Assembly (NCBI GenBank): GCA_910588325.1
Contig: CAJUPP010000009.1
Location: 1-64,000, forward strand
DNA: 64,000 bases
Source: an uncultured Hungatella sp.
GTDB lineage: Bacteria; Bacillota; Clostridia; Lachnospirales; Lachnospiraceae
Reading direction: 5' to 3'
The notes under the pieces are model-generated. The model was given only the letters and a program-made list of their open reading frames with translations. It made no database searches and had not been told where the DNA came from. The stretch's first letter is position 1, and every line of letters starts with the position of its first letter. The position numbers were made by a program, and so were the translations under genes. This document shows, one piece after another, positions 16,982-25,330 of the stretch.

Positions 16982-17016
16982 GAATAAGGAACGGGAGAGT
17001 TTTCCTGTTCCTATTC
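16982..17016 (+). terminator. Stem-loop between peptide gene and modification genes
   Basis: Imperfect 14-base-pair inverted repeat (GAATAAGGAAC... / ...GTTCCTATTC) followed by TTTATAAAAA rather than a clean T tract. Such a leaky terminator or RNA-stabilising hairpin often follows precursor-peptide genes, keeping peptide mRNA above that of the enzymes. It also argues that the kinase gene starts downstream, at 17037. Confidence 0.55.
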
Positions 17017-17036
17017 TTTATAAAAAGGGGATTTCC

Positions 17037-17786
17037 ATGGGGAAAACAGAATCATTTTTGCTTTGTTTGGCCGGGTTAACGATTCATGTTACATGCCTCT
17101 TACCGGAGAGCAGAAATTTTTGCCGGGAGTATCTATGCGAAAAGGACGCTGGGAAACTGTGTATGGAAATTGAAGTGGGAGAAGAACAGCTTAGTAAAGA
17201 ATGGACCTCTTCGCCAGGATTTGAGGATACTTATTTGGAGACGCTGAGCATTTACAGGAAAATCGCTGAAAGGCTTCCAACCTACGGACGTGCGGTATTC
17301 CATGGGGCTGTGATTCAGTTTCAGGGGAAAGCATATTTTTTTTCGGCTCCCAGCGGCACCGGAAAATCGACTCATATTGCTCTGTGGAGAAAGTACTTAG
17401 GAGAACATGTGGGAATCATCAATGGGGATAAACCGATTCTGGCTGATGATGGTTCCCGGATACTGGCTTATGGCACACCATGGGCCGGAAAAGAGGGCTG
17501 GCAGTCCAATTGCTGTGCACCTCTTCAGGGGGGATGCTTTCTGAAACAGGCAGAGAGAAACCGGATGGTACGTCTTGAGCCGAAGGAATGTGCCGAATTG
17601 CTGATGCGTCAGCTTTATCTTCCATCCAGTCCGCAGGCGGCTGTCCGGACTCTGGAACTGGCCGATGAGATTACGAAAAGAATACCGCTTTGGGTTTTAG
17701 AATGCGATATGTCAAAGGAGGCAGTTAGGCTGAGTTTTGAGGCTATGACAGGGCTTGATTATGAAAAATTTTGCATTGGAGGGTAA
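17037..17786 (+). CDS. HPr kinase/phosphorylase-like protein (RiPP-cluster type)
   Basis: 249 residues. The ATG at 17037 has AAAAAGGGG six bases upstream; an upstream in-frame extension would run through the stem-loop. A P-loop (SAPSGTGKST, about 103-112), a nucleotide and metal motif (NGDKPIL, about 130) and GTPWAGKE (about 146) are typical of the HprK-like kinases found in paeninodin-type lasso and other peptide clusters, where one class phosphorylates the peptide. The N-terminal HPr-kinase domain of true HprK is absent. It probably modifies the 47-residue peptide, or acts as a scaffold; this is inference. Confidence 0.8.
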   Translation: MGKTESFLLCLAGLTIHVTCLLPESRNFCREYLCEKDAGKLCMEIEVGEEQLSKEWTSSPGFEDTYLETLSIYRKIAERLPTYGRAVFHGAVIQFQGKAYFFSAPSGTGKSTHIALWRKYLGEHVGIINGDKPILADDGSRILAYGTPWAGKEGWQSNCCAPLQGGCFLKQAERNRMVRLEPKECAELLMRQLYLPSSPQAAVRTLELADEITKRIPLWVLECDMSKEAVRLSFEAMTGLDYEKFCIGG

Positions 17787-17790
17787 GGGT

Positions 17791-18054
17791 GTGAAAGTGA
17801 AGGCGGGATTTGTACTCCGCGAAGTAGGCGGCCAGACGGTGGTGATTGCTACCGGGGAGGCCAGTGAGAATTTTCACGGGATGATTAAATTAAATGCTGT
17901 GGGGAAGGAAATCTGGAAAGGGCTTTCGGAGGGGCTTTCAGAGGAAGAAATTGCCAAAAAACTAAGCCAGATATATACCGTTGATATAGAGACAGCAGCA
18001 TCTGATACGAAAGAATTTATCAATCGAATGAAGGAGAATGGGTTTTTCGTATAA
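17791..18054 (+). CDS. PqqD-family peptide-recognition protein
   Basis: 87 residues, the usual size. The GTG at 17791 has GGAGGG seven bases before it, so I prefer it to the in-frame ATG at 17761. The start overlaps almost exactly the end of the kinase gene. The family pattern is visible: MKVKAGFVLREVGGQTVVI, the middle LNAVGKEIWKGLSEGLSEEEIAKKL, and a C-terminal helix ending EFINRMKENGFFV. PqqD proteins are RiPP recognition elements that bind leader peptides and present them to modifying enzymes. The obvious client is the peptide encoded at 16779. Confidence 0.88.
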   Translation: MKVKAGFVLREVGGQTVVIATGEASENFHGMIKLNAVGKEIWKGLSEGLSEEEIAKKLSQIYTVDIETAASDTKEFINRMKENGFFV

Positions 18055-18059
18055 CTTTC

Positions 18060-18479
18060 ATGAAAAATATTGAGCGGATTATTGAGGAACAGGGATTTTA
18101 TGCCAGTACAGTAGTGGGAATCAGTATGTATCCGATGCTTCGGAACCGCAGGGATACGGTTATTATTTCTCCTGTTGACGGACGGCTGAAAAAATATGAT
18201 ATTCCTCTGTATAGAAGAGGGGATGCCTATGTTCTTCATCGAATTGTCCGGGTGCTGCCGGAGTCCTATATTATCTGCGGAGATAACTGCATGGAATTGG
18301 AGTATGGAATTACGGATGAACAGATCATAGGCGTTTTGACAGGTTTTTACCGGGATGACAAAATGGCGGATATCAATGGATTTTTATATGGCATATATGT
18401 CAGGGTCTGGTGTTTTTTGTATCCGATCCGCCGTTTGGGAAAGCGGATTAAGCTGGCTGTAAGAAAAAAGGGAGTTTAA
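18060..18479 (+). CDS. S24/S26-family signal-peptidase-like protease
   Basis: 139 residues. The nucleophile region is GISMYPMLRNRRDTVII (Ser near residue 22), and the second catalytic box is AYVLHRIV, with a His where classic bacterial type I signal peptidases use Lys. GDNCMELEYGI matches the GDN box. A hydrophobic stretch near residues 110-130 (FLYGIYVRVWCFLYPI) may anchor it in the membrane. It starts five bases after the PqqD gene with a weak ribosome site, so coupling is likely. Position suggests it removes the leader of the cluster peptide, a role usually filled by C39 domains. Confidence 0.8.
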   Translation: MKNIERIIEEQGFYASTVVGISMYPMLRNRRDTVIISPVDGRLKKYDIPLYRRGDAYVLHRIVRVLPESYIICGDNCMELEYGITDEQIIGVLTGFYRDDKMADINGFLYGIYVRVWCFLYPIRRLGKRIKLAVRKKGV

Positions 18480-18482
18480 GGG

Positions 18483-20135
18483 ATGGCAGCATTTCGATGG
18501 ATCAATCATGAAATCGGAGGCAGACGGTGGCTGGTTCTTCTTCTGGGAATCATACAGGGCTGTATGGCTGCAATTAATATCAGTCTTGCGTTAAAGACAA
18601 AGGATATTATTGACGGAGCAGTGTCAGGAAATTGGAGCGATTTTTATGAAGGGTGCTTTGGCATGGCAGGAGCCACCCTGTTGTGGTATATATTTTGGAT
18701 AGGGAATCGTTTTTTTAGTCAGGAATTGAATCTGTCCCTGTCTAAATTGTTTAAAATGAAGGTATTCCATGTGGTACTCATGGAGGATTATGGGAAAACC
18801 TCTATGTGCCACAGTGGTGAGTATATGAATCATCTGACATCGGATGTAGATACGGTGGCGGATATTCTGGTTTCAGAGCTGCCGAAGCTGGTGTTTATGG
18901 CGGTGCGTATTATAGGTGTGACACTTGTCCTTTGTATGATTGAGCCGTGGTTAGCGGCCTTTTTTATCGCAGGAGGCCTTGTTCTGGGAAGTGTTTCCGT
19001 GATTCCGCGGAAAGTTTTAAAACGTCTGACCCATGGGGCTCAGGAGGAGAAAGGAAGGGTATACAGCTTTCTCCAGGAGAGTCTGGAAAGTATTTTAACC
19101 ATACAGACTTTTGGCTGTGAGAAAAAGATGGAACAGCTGGCAGACAGGCAGATTTCAAAACATTACCAGGTGCAGAGAAAGAAAAACTATATGCAGAATG
19201 CCTGTACTCTGGCATTGGGATTCAGTATGGAAGCCAGCTATCTGCTGGTCTTTTTCTGGTGTGGAATACAGATTATGTCAGGAAGCATGAGCTATGGCAC
19301 TCTGACAGCAGTATTGAGGCTTGTGGGTCAGATTCAGGGGCCCTTAACCGATATCAGCGGAATGTTTCCCCGTTTTGCTTCCGCGGAAGCCAGCGCGGAG
19401 CGTCTCATGAAGTTTTCAGAAAAAGACATTCAGGAGGATACTGCAAAGAATTCCTTATCTGTTGAGGCATTATACAGCCAAATGAAAGAGCTCTGTTTTC
19501 GTAATGTTTCTTTTGGCTATGATAAGGAGCGCCTGGTGATGACAGATGAGAGTTTTTCCATTCAAAAGGGTGAATTTACGGCAATTATAGGGGACAGCGG
19601 AATTGGAAAAAGTACGATTATGAAGCTGATGATGTCTGTTTACCAGCCGTCTTCAGGCCGGATTCTGCTGCGTACCGAGGAGGGGGAGATTTCCGTCTCC
19701 AGCCTTCCAAAGGGAATGTTTGCCTATGTGCCTCAGGGGAATCTGCTGATGAGCGGCCCTATCTGGCAGGTAGTCGGCTTTGCTGATCCGGTAGAAAAAA
19801 TTTCTATGGAACGGGTGAAACAGGCGTGTAAAACAGCCTGCGCTCAGGAGTTTATTGAGAAGCTGCCTGAACAATATGAGACGGAACTTGGTGAGCGCGG
19901 AGCCGGGCTTTCGGAAGGACAGATGCAGAGACTTGCAGTGGCAAGAGCTGTTTACAGTGGTTATCCGATTCTCCTTTTGGATGAGGCGACCTCTGCCCTG
20001 GATGGGGAGACGGAAAGGCAGCTTATGGAGGCGCTGAGAGGATTGTCAGGGCGTACAGTGGTGATCGTGACGCATAGAAAAGATACATGGAGCGTGTGTG
20101 ATCGGATTTTAGAGTTTCCATCTCAAAAAGTTTAG
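18483..20135 (+). CDS. ABC exporter, fused membrane and ATPase domains
   Basis: 550 residues. Six predicted membrane helices fill about residues 15-300 and an ATPase domain about 330-550 (Walker A GDSGIGKST, signature LSEGQMQR, Walker B ILLLDEATSALD, VTHR switch). The signature reads LSEGQ rather than LSGGQ. There is no N-terminal C39 peptidase domain, unlike many peptide exporters, so leader removal must come from another protein such as the S24/S26 protease one gene upstream. It probably works as a homodimer and exports the mature cluster peptide. Confidence 0.88.
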   Translation: MAAFRWINHEIGGRRWLVLLLGIIQGCMAAINISLALKTKDIIDGAVSGNWSDFYEGCFGMAGATLLWYIFWIGNRFFSQELNLSLSKLFKMKVFHVVLMEDYGKTSMCHSGEYMNHLTSDVDTVADILVSELPKLVFMAVRIIGVTLVLCMIEPWLAAFFIAGGLVLGSVSVIPRKVLKRLTHGAQEEKGRVYSFLQESLESILTIQTFGCEKKMEQLADRQISKHYQVQRKKNYMQNACTLALGFSMEASYLLVFFWCGIQIMSGSMSYGTLTAVLRLVGQIQGPLTDISGMFPRFASAEASAERLMKFSEKDIQEDTAKNSLSVEALYSQMKELCFRNVSFGYDKERLVMTDESFSIQKGEFTAIIGDSGIGKSTIMKLMMSVYQPSSGRILLRTEEGEISVSSLPKGMFAYVPQGNLLMSGPIWQVVGFADPVEKISMERVKQACKTACAQEFIEKLPEQYETELGERGAGLSEGQMQRLAVARAVYSGYPILLLDEATSALDGETERQLMEALRGLSGRTVVIVTHRKDTWSVCDRILEFPSQKV

Positions 20136-20162
20136 ATTTGTTTAGATACGGGGAGTAAGGGT

Positions 20163-21413
20163 ATGAAACAGAAAGGTTGGGAAAAGAAAGAATTCCAGGA
20201 ATTAAGCCTGTATTTATGTGCGTTGATGCGTGCAGCCCTGAGGGGAGAAAAAGCTAAGGAGAAGCCGGAAAGCGTGTCCTGGGAGGACGTATTTACACTG
20301 GCAGCAAATAATTCTGTAGACGGACTATGCTTTTTAGGGCTTTCTGGTCTTTTATCGCCGCCCCCTGGGGAATTATCTGACAAATGGAAACAGACATATG
20401 ATATAGCACTATACCGATACTTAGGGTTTGAGGAAGAGCGTCATCAGATTGAAAAAATGTTGGAAGACCACGGTATCTCTGTGCTTCCTCTCAAGGGGAT
20501 TTTGCTGGCGGAATACTATCCCATGCCAGGTATGCGTTCTATGGCGGACAATGATATCCTGTATGGTTTTATTGAGGAGGATGAAGAGGGAGGATACCGG
20601 ATCTGTGGGAAGACAGAAGAAGAACAGACGGCTTCTGTCCGCCGCGCCCAGAAGCTTTTAAAAGAACTGATGGAACAAAGAGGATATTCTATAAAGAGAG
20701 AACCAGGGGATTTGTCTGAGGATTACCATGATGTTTTTACAAGGAAACCGTTTTACAATTTTGAATTTCACCGGAATCTTTTACCAGAATGGAGTCCCCA
20801 ATATGCGTATTATGAAAATCCCTGGAAAAGGGCGGTAAGAGATCCAAAAAACCCGTATCATTTCCACTTTAAGTCAGAGGATGAATATATTTTTTTACAG
20901 CTTCATGCCAGTAAACATTATGAAATGGGAGGTTCAGGCTTTCGGTTTTTAGCAGATTTACATGTGTTTTTAAGGGAAAAGAAGGACTCTTTGAATTGGC
21001 CGTATATTGAAGAAGAACTTGAGAGACTGAACCTTTTAGAATTTGATAAGGAAATGAGAGCGCTTTCTAAGGCAGTGCTGACAAATGAACAGCAGATGGA
21101 CGACAGGGAGAAAACGAAGGTATGTTTTCTTTTGCATAATATGACTTATGGAGAAAGAGATAAGGAAAGCCAGCAAGAGCTTCTCCTGTGGAAAAAACAG
21201 CAGAATGCCAAAAGTAAATGGGAGGCAAAATGGCAGTATGTACTGGACCGTATCTTTCTTCCGGGAGAAATGAGTAAAGAAAACTATCCATTCTTTTATA
21301 AATATACAATTTTTAAGCCGTTTCTTATTGTCTGGCGTCTTTTAAAGGGGATTTTCATCTGTCCCGGCAGACTGTGGCGGGAGATTTGTATGTTCCTTGG
21401 AATTGGAGAATAA
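20163..21413 (+). CDS. Nucleotidyltransferase-family protein (NTP_transf_5-like)
   Basis: 416 residues. The segment VLPLKGILLAEYYPMPGMRS followed by MADNDIL is the hallmark of the PF14907 group: a Lys-Gly motif and an Asp-x-Asp metal site in a polymerase-beta-like fold. Family members are found beside PqqD and HprK-like genes in lasso and related peptide clusters. The substrate is unknown; adenylylation or transfer to the peptide, or to the kinase product, is possible. A ribosome site (GGGGAG) precedes the ATG, 27 bases after the ABC gene. Confidence 0.78.
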   Translation: MKQKGWEKKEFQELSLYLCALMRAALRGEKAKEKPESVSWEDVFTLAANNSVDGLCFLGLSGLLSPPPGELSDKWKQTYDIALYRYLGFEEERHQIEKMLEDHGISVLPLKGILLAEYYPMPGMRSMADNDILYGFIEEDEEGGYRICGKTEEEQTASVRRAQKLLKELMEQRGYSIKREPGDLSEDYHDVFTRKPFYNFEFHRNLLPEWSPQYAYYENPWKRAVRDPKNPYHFHFKSEDEYIFLQLHASKHYEMGGSGFRFLADLHVFLREKKDSLNWPYIEEELERLNLLEFDKEMRALSKAVLTNEQQMDDREKTKVCFLLHNMTYGERDKESQQELLLWKKQQNAKSKWEAKWQYVLDRIFLPGEMSKENYPFFYKYTIFKPFLIVWRLLKGIFICPGRLWREICMFLGIGE

Positions 21414-21460
21414 GGCGGAAAAAAGTCTTTATTTTCAAAGATTTCCAGGAGGAAATTGGG

Positions 21461-22114
21461 ATGAATAGGATAAGCATTCAGAAGTTATGGAAACTGGGCC
21501 GGATAGACAAAATTCGCAATAAAGAGTGGGAAAGATATAAGAAAAGAAAGGCCTCCAGACTGTCCAACCGGAATTTTACCATCATTGCATCAAGCTGTAC
21601 CGGAACGGTGATGTATTTTGACTTAGGTCTTCCGTACCTGTCTCCAACCATTAACCTGTTGATTGAGCAGCATGATTTTGTTAAGATGGTTGAAAACTTA
21701 GAATGGTATATGAACAGTCAGATTGTTGAACTGTACGGGGATGAGGACTATCCCACAGGGCTTTTAAATGACATTAAAATTCATTTTAAGCATTACGATA
21801 GTTTTGACCAGGCTGTTTCAAAATGGGAAAAGAGGAAGAAGAGAATCAACTGGGATAATCTGTTTATCATAGGGACTTCGTATAATGGAGATTACGGTGT
21901 GATTCAACGGTTTGACAAACTTCCATATAAAAATAAGGTGATTTTCAGTCCTGTCCGGTATCCGGAATTTAAATCGGTTTATTATGTAAAGGCATTTAAA
22001 GAGAAATGGGGAGTTACCACTGATTTTAAGAATCAGTTTTTAATGAGACGCTATCTGGACGATTTTGACTATGTCACATTTTTAAATGGAACACCTCGCT
22101 GCGGCAAGGCATAG
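21461..22114 (+). CDS. DUF1919 protein (polysaccharide-biosynthesis-like)
   Basis: 217 residues from the ATG with a perfect AGGAGG eight bases upstream. RLSNRNFTIIASSCTGTVMY near residue 40 and NWDNLFIIGTSYNGD near 140 are typical of PF08942, seen in capsule and exopolysaccharide loci and thought to be a transferase, but not biochemically defined to my knowledge. It is the last gene of the peptide cluster, before the tyrS T-box promoter. A role in decorating the peptide or a surface partner is only a guess. Confidence 0.72.
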   Translation: MNRISIQKLWKLGRIDKIRNKEWERYKKRKASRLSNRNFTIIASSCTGTVMYFDLGLPYLSPTINLLIEQHDFVKMVENLEWYMNSQIVELYGDEDYPTGLLNDIKIHFKHYDSFDQAVSKWEKRKKRINWDNLFIIGTSYNGDYGVIQRFDKLPYKNKVIFSPVRYPEFKSVYYVKAFKEKWGVTTDFKNQFLMRRYLDDFDYVTFLNGTPRCGKA

Positions 22115-22144
22115 GAAAATTGCACCAATAGTATTTGAAAATGG

Positions 22145-22173
22145 TTGACAAATAGGAGAACTCCCCATATAAT
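22145..22173 (+). promoter_or_regulatory. Consensus promoter of the tyrS T-box transcript
   Basis: A perfect TTGACA, 17-base spacer and perfect TATAAT, just after the DUF1919 stop. This is the strongest promoter match in the window. Confidence 0.85.
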
Positions 22174-22179
22174 ATGTAT

Positions 22180-22498
22180 AATTTCATGAAGAAAAGCAAT
22201 GATAAGAACAAGTAACAGGCGGAAACAGCACACAGAAAGCAGCCGGGTGATGAGAGGCGCGTGGAAAACTGTCTGTGAATACCTCTTTGAGCTTCACACC
22301 AAACGGGGACTGGGGTTTTGGACTGGAATGGTAAGAACCAAGTAGGCTGTGACGGATTCCTGCACACGTTATCGTGCTAGAGTATAGGACATTTTATGTC
22401 TGCGTACTCGAAGAGACAAAAAGGTGAAAGCCCTTTTGTGAACATCAGGTGGTACCACGAGACTTATGCCTCGTCCTTTTGGCAGGACGGGGCTTTTT
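22180..22498 (+). promoter_or_regulatory. T-box riboswitch (Tyr) upstream of tyrS
   Basis: Leader with the stem-I AGUAA element (about 22211), a specifier loop GAA-UAC (UAC at 22280-22282, a Tyr codon), the T-box core AGGTGGTACCACGA (22447-22460), and a terminator stem GCCTCGTCC.../GGACGGGGC followed by T5 (22468-22496). Uncharged tRNA-Tyr promotes readthrough into tyrS. Confidence 0.93.
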
Positions 22499-22553
22499 GT
22501 GTATGACGAAGTTTCTTAGATGAAAGAAGAAAAAAGAAAAGGAGATTGAAACA

Positions 22554-23780
22554 ATGCAATGTTATGACGAATTAGTTGCCAGGGGCCTTATCGCCCAGGT
22601 AACCAACGAAGAAGAGATCAGAGAGATGGTAAACAATGGGAAAGCTACGTTTTACATTGGCTTTGACCCTACGGCAGACAGCCTTCATGTAGGCCATTTT
22701 ATGGCTCTGTGTCTGATGAAGCGTCTTCAGATGGCAGGCAACAAGCCCATTGCCTTAATCGGAGGCGGCACCGGTATGGTGGGCGATCCGTCAGGGCGGA
22801 CGGATATGCGTCAGGTGATGACAGAGGAGACGATTGCGCATAACTGTGAGTGCTTTAAACAGCAGATGAGCAAGTTCATTGATTTTTCCGACGGAAAAGC
22901 CCTGATGGTTAACAATGCGGAGTGGCTCCTGAAATTGAATTATGTGGAGCTGTTAAGAGAGGTTGGCAGCTGCTTTTCCGTCAACAACATGCTGCGGGCT
23001 GAATGCTATAAACAGCGTATGGAGAAGGGATTAAGCTTCCTTGAGTTCAACTACATGATTATGCAGAGCTATGATTTCTATGTACTATTCCAGAAATACG
23101 GCTGTAACATGCAGTTTGGCGGCGATGACCAGTGGAGCAATATGTTAGGCGGCACGGAACTGATTCGCCGTAAGCTGGGGAAGGACGCTCATGCCATGAC
23201 CATCACCCTGCTTCTGAATTCCGAGGGTAAGAAGATGGGCAAGACCCAGTCCGGCGCGGTATGGCTGGATCCCAATAAGACATCCCCCTTTGATTTCTTC
23301 CAGTACTGGAGAAATGTGGCGGATGCCGATGTGCTGAAATGCCTGCGCATGCTCACATTCCTTCCGCTGGAGCAGATTGACGAGATGGATAAATGGGAAG
23401 GCAGCCAGTTAAATGAGGCCAAGGAAATTCTGGCCTATGAGCTGACGAAGCTGATTCATGGAGAGGAAGAGGCCCAGAAAGCAAAGGAAGCCTCCAAGGC
23501 ATTGTTTAAAGGCCAGGGAAGCCTGGAGAATATGCCCAGCCATCAGCTGAATCCGGAAGATTTTAATGAGGAGGGATTGATTGATATTCTGGCAGTTCTC
23601 CAGAAATCCGGTCTGGCTCCATCCCGCGCCGAAGCCAGAAGAAATGTGGAACAGGGCGGTGTGTCCGTCAATGGGGAGCAGGTAAAGGATGTGAAAAAAA
23701 TCTTTGCGAAGGAGGATTTCTCCGGAGAAGGGATGATCGTAAAACGGGGCAAGAAAAACTTTATGAAGGTTTTCCTGTAG
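22554..23780 (+). CDS. tyrS: Tyrosyl-tRNA synthetase
   Basis: 408 residues, class I synthetase. The HIGH-like motif reads HVGHFMAL within GFDPTADSLHVGH. The KMSKS-like motif is KMGKT. An S4-like RNA-binding domain forms the C-terminus (LAPSRAEARRNVEQGGVSVNG). It charges tRNA-Tyr with tyrosine. A strong AAAGGAG precedes the ATG. Control by the Tyr T-box directly upstream confirms the identity. Confidence 0.97.
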   Translation: MQCYDELVARGLIAQVTNEEEIREMVNNGKATFYIGFDPTADSLHVGHFMALCLMKRLQMAGNKPIALIGGGTGMVGDPSGRTDMRQVMTEETIAHNCECFKQQMSKFIDFSDGKALMVNNAEWLLKLNYVELLREVGSCFSVNNMLRAECYKQRMEKGLSFLEFNYMIMQSYDFYVLFQKYGCNMQFGGDDQWSNMLGGTELIRRKLGKDAHAMTITLLLNSEGKKMGKTQSGAVWLDPNKTSPFDFFQYWRNVADADVLKCLRMLTFLPLEQIDEMDKWEGSQLNEAKEILAYELTKLIHGEEEAQKAKEASKALFKGQGSLENMPSHQLNPEDFNEEGLIDILAVLQKSGLAPSRAEARRNVEQGGVSVNGEQVKDVKKIFAKEDFSGEGMIVKRGKKNFMKVFL

Positions 23781-23859
23781 TCCGTGCCACACATGTCATA
23801 TGCACTTCTGGTATTTCTTTTATAATCTGTTTACAATTATTCTATACTTTTTCAGCCGT

Positions 23860-23883
23860 CCCCTCAAACATTTTTTTGAGGGG
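23860..23883 (+). terminator. Hairpin downstream of tyrS
   Basis: Perfect 9-base stem CCCCTCAAA/TTTGAGGGG with a six-base loop. It lacks a following T tract, so termination is uncertain. It may separate tyrS from the hydroxylase operon. Confidence 0.4.
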
Positions 23884-23946
23884 AGGCGTGAATCAGGCGT
23901 TAAACCCTATCAAACAACCACATAATAGACAAGGAGGATCATGTAA

Positions 23947-24816
23947 ATGGTATTACCTCAGTTTGAGTATCTGGCCCCTGCCACCATAGGAGAAGCCTGC
24001 AATCTGCTTCTGGAACTGGGAGCGGGCGCAAAGGTTATGGCAGGAGCGACGGATTTAATCCCGCCTATGAAAGACAAGGCAATCGTTCCGGAATATCTTA
24101 TTGATTTGAAGAAGATTCCGGGCCTTGATTACCTGAAGTATGACGAGGCGGAGGGCTTAAAGATCGGCGCGCTCACCACCCTTCGGACTCTGGAGACCTC
24201 TCCGCTTGTAAAGGAGAAAAATCCGGCAGTGGCTCATGCAGCAAAAGTGGTGGCATCCACACAGATTCGTATGAAAGGCACCATGGCAGGCAATATCTGC
24301 AATGCTTCCCCATCCTGTGACAGTGCTCCGAACCTGGTTGCACAGGGAGCTGAAATTCTGGTACAGGGACCCAACAAAGAGCGCTGCATTAAGATTGAAG
24401 ATTTCTTCCTTGGGGTGAAGAAGACTTCTCTTGAGCCGGGTGAGATCGTAACCGGCATCGTGATTCCGCCTCTGAAAGAGAATGAGGCTGCTGCTTACAT
24501 CAAACATGCGGTGAGAAAAGCCATGGATCTGGCGATTATCGGCGTGGCCGTAAAGATTAAGATAGAGAATGGTATCTGTACGGACGCAAAGATTGCTCTG
24601 GGAGCAGTAGCAACAACGCCTGTCCGCGCGCCAAAAGCAGAAGAGGCCCTGACAGGGAAGAAACTGACTGATGAAGTGATCGTCAAAGCCTCGGAGGAAG
24701 CTATGAATTCCTGTAATCCTATTTCCGATATCCGTGCTTCCAAAGAGTACCGGAAGGATATGGTTCGGGTATTCACAAAGAGAGCCATCAAACAGGCCAT
24801 GGAGCAGTTAGCATAA
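23947..24816 (+). CDS. Molybdenum hydroxylase, FAD-binding subunit
   Basis: 289 residues, xanthine dehydrogenase/CO dehydrogenase medium-subunit family. FAD-binding motifs are visible (AGATDL near residue 40; GTMAGNICNASPSCDSAPN near 115), followed by the C-terminal CO_deh_flav_C domain. It passes electrons from the 2Fe-2S subunit to NAD or another acceptor. First of three co-directional genes encoding a complete heterotrimer. The substrate is not decidable: purines, nicotinate and aromatic compounds are all known for this family. An AAGGAGG precedes the ATG. Confidence 0.9.
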   Translation: MVLPQFEYLAPATIGEACNLLLELGAGAKVMAGATDLIPPMKDKAIVPEYLIDLKKIPGLDYLKYDEAEGLKIGALTTLRTLETSPLVKEKNPAVAHAAKVVASTQIRMKGTMAGNICNASPSCDSAPNLVAQGAEILVQGPNKERCIKIEDFFLGVKKTSLEPGEIVTGIVIPPLKENEAAAYIKHAVRKAMDLAIIGVAVKIKIENGICTDAKIALGAVATTPVRAPKAEEALTGKKLTDEVIVKASEEAMNSCNPISDIRASKEYRKDMVRVFTKRAIKQAMEQLA

Positions 24817-24835
24817 AATGAAGGAGGCTAAGAAA

Positions 24836-25330
24836 ATGGTACATAAACATACAATCCGTTTGACAGTCAACGGCGATCAGATTGATGCTATCGTGAAGGA
24901 CAATCTGACTCTGTTGGATTTTTTGCGGGATCAGCTGTTTTTGACAGGAACAAAGAAAGGCTGTGAAGAGGGGGAGTGCGGCGCCTGTACGGTTCTGTTG
25001 GACGGCAAGCCGGTGAATTCCTGCTGTACTCTGGCAGTGGAGTGTGACGGCCATGAGATTATCACCGTGGAGGGTATTGCAAAAGACGGACAGCTGCACC
25101 CGATTCAGAAACAGTTTATTGAGAAATGGGCTATGCAGTGCGGATACTGTACCCCGGGCATGATTATGTCCGCCAAGGCTCTTTTGGATACCAATCCTCA
25201 TCCAACAGAGTTGGAGATCAGAGAAGCCATTGAAGGAAACCTGTGCCGTTGTACCGGATATGCCAAGATCGTAGAGGCAATTCAGGCAGCCGCAGCAGAG
25301 ATGAACTGGGAGGAGGCAAGTCATGCATAA
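24836..25330 (+). CDS. Molybdenum hydroxylase, 2Fe-2S subunit
   Basis: 164 residues from the ATG with AAGGAGG nine bases upstream; an in-frame ATG at 24818 overlaps that site and is rejected. The N-terminal plant-ferredoxin-like cluster uses CEEGECGACTV; the C-terminal cluster uses CGYCTPGMIMS and LCRCTGY. Both clusters are complete. It links the molybdenum site to FAD. The stop overlaps the start of the large subunit by eight bases. Confidence 0.93.
   Translation: MVHKHTIRLTVNGDQIDAIVKDNLTLLDFLRDQLFLTGTKKGCEEGECGACTVLLDGKPVNSCCTLAVECDGHEIITVEGIAKDGQLHPIQKQFIEKWAMQCGYCTPGMIMSAKALLDTNPHPTELEIREAIEGNLCRCTGYAKIVEAIQAAAAEMNWEEASHA

Noticed and set aside
16717..22114. Calling the peptide cluster a lasso-peptide locus
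   Set aside because: PqqD, HprK-like and NTase genes fit, but the asparagine-synthetase cyclase and the transglutaminase-like B2 protease are absent, and the leader lacks the usual Thr at -2 pattern in a clear position.
23860..23883. Hairpin after tyrS as a confirmed terminator
   Set aside because: A perfect stem but no T tract; kept only as a low-confidence feature.
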